A stretch of DNA of 64,000 bases from Nocardioides sp. URHA0032. Its GTDB lineage: Bacteria; Actinomycetota; Actinomycetes; Propionibacteriales; Nocardioidaceae. Both the position numbers and the translations under genes were made by a program. Under the pieces are notes generated by a model. That model did not search any database. It saw only the letters and a list, made by a program, of their open reading frames with translations, and was not told the DNA's origin. Below are positions 58,023 through 64,000 of the stretch, piece after piece (position 1 is the first letter of the stretch; each line of letters opens with the position of its first letter). The DNA is taken from contig NZ_JIAV01000020.1 of assembly GCF_000620645.1 (NCBI RefSeq), forward strand, positions 248,001-312,000, read 5' to 3'.

Positions 58023-58628
58023 GTGCGGCGGCTCGTCGACACCCGGACACCGCGGCACCCCGCTGCCGCGGTCCTGGTGCTGCACGGCGGCGCCAGCCGG
58101 GACGACCGGCCCGACGTCAGCCCCGCCCAGCTCTCGGTGCTGCGGATGGTCCCGGTCGCCCGCCGGGTCGCACGCGCGGGGCGCGGCCGGCTGGCGGTGC
58201 ACCGGCTGCTGAACTCCACGCGCGGCTGGGGGACCTCCACCACACCCGTCGACGACGTCCGGTGGGCGCTCGGCGAGCTGCAGGAGAGGTACGGCGACCT
58301 GCCGGTCGGCCTGGTCGGACACTCGCTGGGCGGCCGGGCCGCGCTGCTCGCCGGCGGCGAGCCGGCGGTCCGCTGCGTGGTCGCGCTCAACCCGTGGGTC
58401 TACCCGGACGACGACGCGGACCTCACCGGCCGTGCCGTGCTGGTCGTGCACGGGACCGAGGACCGGGTGGCCTCGATCGGTCGCTCCCGCACGGTCGCCG
58501 CGCGCCTGGGCCGGCGTACCGACGTCGAGCTGCGCGAGGTCCCGGGCGGCACCCACGCGATGCTGCAGCGGCGCGGCGAGTTCGACGGCGCGGCCGCGAC
58601 GTTCCTCGCGGAGCACCTGCTCGGCTAA
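58023..58628 (+). CDS. Alpha/beta hydrolase
   Basis: A 201-residue small hydrolase: oxyanion segment VLVLHGGASRDD (about 17-28), nucleophile elbow GLVGHSLGGRAA (about 96-107), Asp in VVHGTEDRVASIG and His in VPGGTHAML. It begins directly after the stop of the upstream gene. The likely substrate is an ester, which one is unknown. Confidence 0.87.
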   Translation: MRRLVDTRTPRHPAAAVLVLHGGASRDDRPDVSPAQLSVLRMVPVARRVARAGRGRLAVHRLLNSTRGWGTSTTPVDDVRWALGELQERYGDLPVGLVGHSLGGRAALLAGGEPAVRCVVALNPWVYPDDDADLTGRAVLVVHGTEDRVASIGRSRTVAARLGRRTDVELREVPGGTHAMLQRRGEFDGAAATFLAEHLLG

Positions 58629-58637
58629 CGTGGCGAC

Positions 58638-59138
58638 ATGCCGCCTCCTCTCGTGGTGATGGGTGTGTCAGGGTCGGGCAAGTCGACCGTCGGCGCTGCT
58701 CTGGCGCAGCGGCTCCGGGTGCCGTTCGAGGACGCCGACGACCTGCACCCGCCGGCCAACATCGCCAAGATGTCGGCGGGGCACGCGCTCGACGACCACG
58801 ACCGGTACCCGTGGCTGGAGAAGGTCGGGGAGTGGCTCGCGGCGCACCCGGACGGCGGCGTGATGAGCTGCTCCGCGCTCAAGCGGAAGTACCGCGACCA
58901 GCTGCGCCACCACGCGCCGCACCTGCGGTTCGTCCTGCTGGAAGGCTCCTTCGAGGTGATCTCGCGTCGGCAGGCGAGCCGGCCCGGCCATTTCATGCCC
59001 GCGTCATTGCTGCGGTCGCAGTTCGCGACCCTCGAGCAGCTCCAGCCCGACGAGGACGGGGTGGTCATCGACGTCGATCAGAGTGTCGATGCCATCGTCG
59101 AGGGGTACGTAAGGGGAACGCACCTCGAGGAGAACTGA
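58638..59138 (+). CDS. gntK: Gluconokinase
   Basis: A 166-residue GntK: P-loop MGVSGSGKSTVG (8-19), EDADDLHPPANIAKMSAGHALDDHDRYPWL substrate segment, SCSALKRKYRDQLR and EGSFEVISRRQASRPGHFMPASLLRSQFATLE. It phosphorylates D-gluconate to 6-phosphogluconate for the pentose phosphate pathway. TAACGT six bases before ATG 58638 suggests a leaderless mRNA. Its TGA shares a base with the ATG of the permease gene. Confidence 0.96.
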   Translation: MPPPLVVMGVSGSGKSTVGAALAQRLRVPFEDADDLHPPANIAKMSAGHALDDHDRYPWLEKVGEWLAAHPDGGVMSCSALKRKYRDQLRHHAPHLRFVLLEGSFEVISRRQASRPGHFMPASLLRSQFATLEQLQPDEDGVVIDVDQSVDAIVEGYVRGTHLEEN

Positions 59139-60493
59139 TGGACCTCACCGAGCCGGTCGCAGCCGGCTGGCAGCTGATCACCGCCGCGCTCGTCGCGATC
59201 GCGCTGATCGTCGTGCTGATCACGCTCGTCAAGATGCACCCGTTCCTGGCCCTGATCCTGGGCGGCCTGACGGTCGGCATCCTGGCCGGGCAGAACGTCA
59301 GCGACGTGCTCGTCTCGTTCACCACCGGCTTCGGCACGACGGCCGCCGGCGTCGGCGCGCTGATCGCGCTCGGCGCCATGTTCGCCAAGCTGCTCGCCGA
59401 CTCCGGCGGCGCGGACCAGATCGTCGACACGATCGTCGGCCGGGCGTCCGGGCGGCTGCTGCCGTGGGCGATGGCCCTGGTCGGCGCGATCATCGGCCTG
59501 CCGATGTTCTTCGAGATCGGCCTCGTGCTGCTGATGCCGGTGATCTACCTGGTCGCCCGGCGCGCCCGGGTCTCGCTGATCACCGTCGGCATCCCCGCGC
59601 TGGCGGGCCTCTCCGCGATGCACGGCTTCGTGCCGCCGCACCCCGGGCCGGTCATCGCGATCCAGAACCTCGACGCGAACCTCGGCGTGACCCTGGGCCT
59701 CGGCATCGTGGTCGCGATCCCGACGATCATCGTCGCGGGCCCCTTGTTCGGGGTGCTGGCCGGCCGGTGGGTCGTCGTCGAGCCGCCGACCACGTGGGAG
59801 CGAGAGGATCGCGAGGACATCCGGCGCCCGTCGTTCGGGATCACGCTCGCCACCGTGTTGCTCCCGGTGGTGCTGATGCTCGGCAAGGCGATCCTCGACA
59901 TCGTCATCGACGACCCGGAGAACAACGTCCAGCAGGTCGGCGACGTGATCGGCAACCCGTTCATCGCGCTGCTGATCGCGGTCCTGGTCGCGATGCTGAC
60001 CTTCGGCGTCGGCACCGGGATGGACCGGGCGCGGATCTCGACGTCGGTCTCGGAGGCGCTCCCGCCGATCGCCGGGATCCTGCTGATCGTGTCCGCGGGT
60101 GGCGGCTTCAAGCAGGTGCTCGTCGACACCGGCATCGGCACCCTGCTCGCCGACTGGGCCAAGGGCGCGAACGTCTCGGTGCTCCTGCTGGCGTGGGTGC
60201 TCGCCGTGCTGATCCGCCTGGCCACCGGCTCCGCCACCGTCGCGACGATCACCGCGAGCTCGCTGATGGTCGGCCTGGTGCAGGGCCTCCCGACCGGTGA
60301 GGTGTCGCTCGTGGTGCTCGCGGTCGGCGCCGGATCCCTGTTCTTCTCGCACGTGAACGACGCGGGCTTCTGGCTGGTCAAGGAGTACTTCGGCATGACC
60401 GTCGGCCAGACCGTGAAGTCCTGGTCCCTGATGGAGACCGTGCTGTCGGTGACCGGGCTCCTGGCCGTCCTGCTGCTCGGGGTGTTCGTGTAG
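59138..60493 (+). CDS. Gluconate permease, GntP family
   Basis: A 451-residue membrane protein with about twelve to fourteen helices and GntP family segments: MHPFLALILGGLTVGILAG, GLPMFFEIGLVLLMPVIYLVARR, GFVPPHPGPVIAIQ and SHVNDAGFWLVKEYFGMTVGQTVKSW. It imports gluconate with protons for the upstream gluconokinase, to which it is coupled by a TGATG overlap. Confidence 0.95.
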   Translation: MDLTEPVAAGWQLITAALVAIALIVVLITLVKMHPFLALILGGLTVGILAGQNVSDVLVSFTTGFGTTAAGVGALIALGAMFAKLLADSGGADQIVDTIVGRASGRLLPWAMALVGAIIGLPMFFEIGLVLLMPVIYLVARRARVSLITVGIPALAGLSAMHGFVPPHPGPVIAIQNLDANLGVTLGLGIVVAIPTIIVAGPLFGVLAGRWVVVEPPTTWEREDREDIRRPSFGITLATVLLPVVLMLGKAILDIVIDDPENNVQQVGDVIGNPFIALLIAVLVAMLTFGVGTGMDRARISTSVSEALPPIAGILLIVSAGGGFKQVLVDTGIGTLLADWAKGANVSVLLLAWVLAVLIRLATGSATVATITASSLMVGLVQGLPTGEVSLVVLAVGAGSLFFSHVNDAGFWLVKEYFGMTVGQTVKSWSLMETVLSVTGLLAVLLLGVFV

Positions 60494-60591
60494 CGGTACC
60501 TCCGCCCCGGTGAGCACGCCGGACCGACCAGCCCGGGACCCGGCCGGGACGCCGCGATCGAGCAGGTCGAGGGCGCCCGGCGGGACGGCGA

Positions 60592-61305
60592 TCAGGTACG
60601 ACCCGACGGAGCATCGAGCTCGTCGAGGTAGCGGCTGGTCGGGACCAGGTCGAGGTCGTGGTCGGCGCCGATCCGGGCGACGCTGGCCATCAGCTCGCCC
60701 AGCCGGCGGTGCAGCTCGGCGTCGTCGCCGCCGCTGCCGTAGAAGGCGTGCATGTCCGCGATCCCCGCGCTCGGGAACAGCTCCTCGACGATCGCGTCGA
60801 TGCCGTGGGCCGCCGCGGTGACCGCGCCGGTCACGACGTTCTGCACGTAGCCGAAGGTCGCCTGCGTGCGGATCGCGACCGGCGTGTGCTCGACCATCCA
60901 GCGGCGGATCCACTCGTCCCGTGCCAGCTCCTGCGGCCGCCGCAGGATCGCGACGTTGGCCAGCGCGTCCGCGCGGCTCCCGTCCCACGCCTCCGGCGGG
61001 TCCAGGCGGCGACGCTCGTCCACGGCGTACCCGTGGACCGTGGCCGCGACCTGTCCCAACGCAGCGGCGACCGCTGCCGGGTCCGCGTCCCAGGTGCTCA
61101 CGATCGCCCGCACCGGCTCCTCGAACTCGCCGAACCGCATCGCGTCCGCCACGTGCTCGTCGTCGACGTTCAGCTGGAGCCGGCGGACGCCGGCCGCGTA
61201 CAGCGCTCCGTGGAGGCCGTCGTCGTGCAGGCCGTCGTCGTGCAGGCCGTCATCGTGTAGGGCACTCGGGTCGACGCCCCACAACAGGAACATGTTCTTG
61301 TCCAC
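60592..61305 (-). CDS. EthD-like dimeric alpha-beta-barrel protein
   Basis: A 237-residue protein made of two ferredoxin-like halves. The second half (VAILRRPQELARDEWIRRWMVEHTPVAIRTQATFGYVQNVVTGA, then ELFPSAGIADMHAFYGSGGDDAELHRRLGELMASV) matches EthD-domain proteins. No catalytic role is proven. TACCGT six bases before GTG 61305 favours this start. An HDDGL pentapeptide repeat lies at residues 14-28. Confidence 0.82.
   Translation of the reverse strand: MDKNMFLLWGVDPSALHDDGLHDDGLHDDGLHGALYAAGVRRLQLNVDDEHVADAMRFGEFEEPVRAIVSTWDADPAAVAAALGQVAATVHGYAVDERRRLDPPEAWDGSRADALANVAILRRPQELARDEWIRRWMVEHTPVAIRTQATFGYVQNVVTGAVTAAAHGIDAIVEELFPSAGIADMHAFYGSGGDDAELHRRLGELMASVARIGADHDLDLVPTSRYLDELDAPSGRT
61219..61263 (-). 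repeat. 15-bp tandem repeat in the EthD-like gene
   Basis: Three copies of GTCGTCGTGCAGGCC, the third with changes, in frame on the reverse strand, coding for HDDGL units near the N-terminus. Confidence 0.95.
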
Positions 61306-61325
61306 GGGGTGACGGTAGCGGGCCG

Positions 61326-62513
61326 TCAGAGCACGGAGCGGTAGACCTCGACCGTGCGCTCGGCGATGGCGTCCCAGGAGAACGACGAGATCGCCCGCTC
61401 GCGACCCGCCCTCCCCATCTCGGCGGCCCGCGCCGGGTCGGAGACGACCGAGGTGAGCGCGGCCGCGAAGTCGGCGACGTACCGGTCCGGGTCGAGCGGC
61501 GTGCCGGTCCCGTCGGTCGCTTGGGAGATCGGCACGAGGACGCCGGTGGAGCCGTCGACCACCACCTCCGGGATGCCGCCGGTGGCGGTGGCGACCACGG
61601 CGGTCTCGCAGGCCATCGCCTCCAGGTTCACGATGCCCAGCGGCTCGTAGATCGACGGGCAGGCGAACGCCGTGGCGTCGGTCAGCAGCGCGACGACGTC
61701 GCGGCGCGGCAGCATCTCCGGGATCCACACGACGCCGGACCGCGACGAGCGCAGGGAGGCGACCAGCCCCTCGACCTCGGCCATGATCTCGGGAGTGTCC
61801 GGCGCGCCCGCGCACAGCACGATCTGCACGTCGGGCGGCAACGCGGCGCAGGCGCGCAGGAACAGCGGCAGCCCCTTCTGCCGGGTGATCCGGCCGACGA
61901 ACACCACCGACGGGCGGTCCGGCTCCACCCCGAGCGCGCGCACCCGGTCGGGCGAGGGGACCGGCGCCCAGTCGACGGTGTCGATGCCGTTGTGCACCAC
62001 GTGCACGCGAGCCGGGTCCACCGCGGGGTAAGACGCCAGCACGTCGTCACGCATCGCCGCCGACACTGCGATCACCGCGGCCGCCGCCTCGTACGACGTC
62101 CGCTCGACCCAGGACGAGATCGCGTAGCCCCCGCCGAGCTGCTCGGCCTTCCACGGCCGCAGCGGCTCGAGCGAGTGCGCGGAGACGACGTGCGGGACGT
62201 CGTACAGCAGCGCGGAGAGGTGGCCGGCGAGGTTGGCGTACCAGGTGTGGGAGTGCACCAGCTCGGTGCCCGCGCAGCCGTCGGCGATGGTGAGGTCGAC
62301 TCCCAGGGTGCGCAGCGCGGCGTTCGCGCCGGAGAGCTCCGCGAGGTCGGGGTACGACGCCGTGAGGGCCTCGTCGCGGAACGCACCGAACGCGTGGACG
62401 TGCGCCTGCACGTCGGGCCGCGCGCGTAGGGCGCGGACCAGCTCGGCGACGTGCACGCCGGCGCCTCCGTAGACCTCGGGTGGGTACTCGCGGGACAGCA
62501 CGTCGACTCGCAC
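61326..62513 (-). CDS. glgA: Glycogen/maltose-1-phosphate synthase (GlgA/GlgM), GT4
   Basis: A 395-residue actinobacterial glycogen-synthase-type GT-B enzyme: start [24 protein letters not shown] (the acceptor loop of GlgA), [33 protein letters not shown] and donor-site [30 protein letters not shown]. In mycobacteria the same gene, divergent from glgC, makes maltose-1-phosphate from ADP-glucose for alpha-glucan synthesis. TAGGTT seven bases before GTG 62513 gives a leaderless start. Confidence 0.93.
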   Translation of the reverse strand: MRVDVLSREYPPEVYGGAGVHVAELVRALRARPDVQAHVHAFGAFRDEALTASYPDLAELSGANAALRTLGVDLTIADGCAGTELVHSHTWYANLAGHLSALLYDVPHVVSAHSLEPLRPWKAEQLGGGYAISSWVERTSYEAAAAVIAVSAAMRDDVLASYPAVDPARVHVVHNGIDTVDWAPVPSPDRVRALGVEPDRPSVVFVGRITRQKGLPLFLRACAALPPDVQIVLCAGAPDTPEIMAEVEGLVASLRSSRSGVVWIPEMLPRRDVVALLTDATAFACPSIYEPLGIVNLEAMACETAVVATATGGIPEVVVDGSTGVLVPISQATDGTGTPLDPDRYVADFAAALTSVVSDPARAAEMGRAGRERAISSFSWDAIAERTVEVYRSVL

Positions 62514-62520
62514 GCTCCCG

Positions 62521-62544
62521 AACCTATCCGGCGGGCACTACCTT
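62521..62544. promoter_or_regulatory. Divergent leaderless promoters of glgA and glgC
   Basis: The 37 bases between the start codons hold TAGGTT on the reverse strand (62526-62521, glgA) and TACCTT on the forward strand (62539-62544, glgC), six to seven bases from their start codons. The two promoters must overlap in their -35 regions, so their activities are probably linked. Confidence 0.65.
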
Positions 62545-62550
62545 GGGCAC

Positions 62551-63798
62551 ATGTCGCTCAGCTCCCGGAAGAAGGTCCTCGCGATCGTCCTGGCGGGAGG
62601 TGAGGGCAAGCGGCTGATGCCGCTCACCGCCGACCGGGCGAAACCGTCGGTGCCGTTCGCCGGCATCTACCGGCTCATCGACTTCGCGCTCTCGAACGTC
62701 GTCAACAGCGGCTACCTGAAGATCGTCGTGCTCACCCAGTACAAGTCGCACAGCCTGGACAAGCACGTCACCCAGACCTGGCGGATGTCGACCATGCTCG
62801 GCAACTACGTGGCGCCGGTGCCCGCGCAGCAGCGGGTGGGCAAGAACTGGTACCTGGGCAGCGCCGACGCGATCTACCAGTCCCTGAACCTGATCCGCGA
62901 CGAGCGGCCCGACACCGTGGTCGTCGTCGGCGCGGACCACGTCTACCGGATGGACTTCGCCCAGATGGTGGCCGCGCACTGCGACAGCGGCGCGGCGTGC
63001 ACGGTCGCCGCGATCCGGCAGCCGATCGAGCTGGCGGACCAGTTCGGCGTCATCGACGTGCACCCCGACGAACCGACGAAGATCCGGGACTTCCTGGAGA
63101 AGCCGAAGAACCCGGTCGGCCTGCCGGACAGCCCGGGCGAGGTGCTCGCGTCGATGGGCAACTACGTCTTCGACGCCGACGCGCTGGTCGAGGCGGTGAC
63201 CCGGGACGCCACCGAGATCGGCTCGAAGCACGACATGGGCGGTGACATCGTGCCATCGTTCGTGCGCCGCCAGCAGGCGAACGTCTACGACTACAAGGAC
63301 AACGACGTCGCGGGCTCGACGGACCGCGACCGCGGCTACTGGCGTGACGTCGGGACCCTCGGCTCCTACTATGCCGCGCACATGGACGTCGTCTCCCCCC
63401 TTCCGATCTTCAACCTCTACAACTTCGACTGGCCGATCTACACCTCCTACGGCCCGCAGCCGCCGGCGAAGCTCGTGAAGGGCGTCGCGGGCGAGAAGCC
63501 GTTCGTCGACGAGGCCGTGCTCTCGCCCGGGGTGGTCGTCACGGGCGGTCGCGTGCAGAGCTCGGTGCTGTCGCCGGCGGTGCGGGTCGGCGCGGGGGCG
63601 GAGGTCGTCGGCTCGGTGCTGATGAACGGAGTCCGCGTCGGCGACGGCGCCCGGGTGCACAACGCGATCATCGACAAGAACGTCGTGGTCCCGCCCGGGG
63701 CCGAGCTCGGGCTCGACCCGGCCGCCGACCGGGCGCGCGGGTTCGTCGTCGAGGACGGGCTGACCGTGCTCGGCAAGGACCAGGTGTTCCCGGGCTAG
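62551..63798 (+). CDS. glgC: Glucose-1-phosphate adenylyltransferase
   Basis: A 415-residue ADP-glucose pyrophosphorylase: [37 protein letters not shown] nucleotide site, [14 protein letters not shown] (metal-binding Asp), FLEKPKNP and a C-terminal beta-helix ([42 protein letters not shown]). It makes ADP-glucose, the donor used by the divergent glgA product. Its stop overlaps that of the convergent uracil-DNA glycosylase gene by a few bases. Confidence 0.97.
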   Translation: MSLSSRKKVLAIVLAGGEGKRLMPLTADRAKPSVPFAGIYRLIDFALSNVVNSGYLKIVVLTQYKSHSLDKHVTQTWRMSTMLGNYVAPVPAQQRVGKNWYLGSADAIYQSLNLIRDERPDTVVVVGADHVYRMDFAQMVAAHCDSGAACTVAAIRQPIELADQFGVIDVHPDEPTKIRDFLEKPKNPVGLPDSPGEVLASMGNYVFDADALVEAVTRDATEIGSKHDMGGDIVPSFVRRQQANVYDYKDNDVAGSTDRDRGYWRDVGTLGSYYAAHMDVVSPLPIFNLYNFDWPIYTSYGPQPPAKLVKGVAGEKPFVDEAVLSPGVVVTGGRVQSSVLSPAVRVGAGAEVVGSVLMNGVRVGDGARVHNAIIDKNVVVPPGAELGLDPAADRARGFVVEDGLTVLGKDQVFPG

Positions 63799-64000
63799 AT
63801 CACGCCGGCGGCACGAGCGGCCTCGGCGTACGCCACCGCCAGCGACGCCGCCGTCTCGTGCGCGTTCAGCCCGCTCGGGTTCGGCACGACCCACAGCTCC
63901 GCGCCGGCGAGCGGCTCCGGCTGCCGGCCCGGCGTCGCCAGCTTGCGGTCGAAGGCGGTGCGGTACGCCGTGATGCCGAGGATCGCCACCACCCGGGGCG
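63795..64000 (-). CDS. mug: Mismatch-specific uracil-DNA glycosylase, partial (C-terminus only)
   Basis: The last about 68 residues of a Mug-type DNA glycosylase: [42 protein letters not shown]. The NPSGLNAH motif is the C-terminal active-site loop of the family. The enzyme removes uracil or ethenocytosine opposite G. The N-terminal part lies beyond the right edge of the window. Confidence 0.88.
   Translation of the reverse strand, partial: PRVVAILGITAYRTAFDRKLATPGRQPEPLAGAELWVVPNPSGLNAHETAASLAVAYAEAARAAGVI

Overview
The window is high-GC DNA from an actinobacterium, most likely a member of the Nocardioidaceae such as Nocardioides. This rests on lexA beside a LysM cell-division-inhibitor-like gene and nrdR, a B12-dependent ribonucleotide reductase, SOS boxes of the CGAAC-N4-GTTCG type, a SigB/SigF-type sigma factor beside a GAF/ATPase regulator, an actinobacterial glgA/glgC pair and a mycothiol-enzyme-like DinB-fold protein. 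No rRNA, tRNA, CRISPR array, insertion sequence or prophage was seen. Many genes have a TANNNT hexamer ending 6-7 bases before ATG or GTG, which is the signature of leaderless mRNAs.

Layout. 1-2.2 kb: a truncated secreted metalloprotease and a PAP2/Aur1-like membrane phosphatase. 2.2-10.3 kb: DNA damage and dNTP supply (lexA, LysM protein, GAF/ATPase protein, sigma factor, nrdR, nrdJ). 10.3-15.5 kb: an accessory patch with a decayed 5' copy of an aminotransferase gene, a Uma2 nuclease, a SprT-like protein, the intact aminotransferase, an SDR and a ScoMcrA-head protein. 15.6-26.6 kb: two paralogous secreted M1 peptidases, one without its catalytic Glu, an SOS-box-controlled DUF222/HNH gene, a collagen-like secreted protein, an amino-acid permease, an hspR-like/hsp20 pair and a desaturase with a reductase. 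26.6-27.5 kb: a steroid-reductase-like membrane enzyme with a KstR-type operator.

27.5-39.7 kb is a surface-glycan locus: GT2, two GT4 enzymes, an LpxL-like acyltransferase, a DUF2206 membrane protein, a flippase, a TagB/F-like polyol-phosphate transferase, an O-acyltransferase and a secreted glycosidase with Fn3 domains. The central + strand genes overlap by a few bases and look like one operon. 39.7-49.7 kb: transporters with a MarR regulator, an RNA m5U methyltransferase carrying a pentapeptide repeat insertion, and assorted small enzymes. 49.7-53.1 kb: a type-VII-like set with two WXG100 proteins, a permuted-papain-like protein and a polymorphic toxin that overlaps a small acidic presumptive immunity gene.

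53.2-57.3 kb: a heteromeric acyl-CoA dehydrogenase pair and two SDRs. 57.5-64 kb: a small secreted protein, a hydrolase, gluconate kinase and permease, an EthD-like protein, divergent glgA/glgC for glycogen or maltose-1-phosphate metabolism, and a truncated mismatch-specific uracil-DNA glycosylase. Two unlisted small proteins of 44 and 46 residues (48900 and 52279) are clear paralogues.
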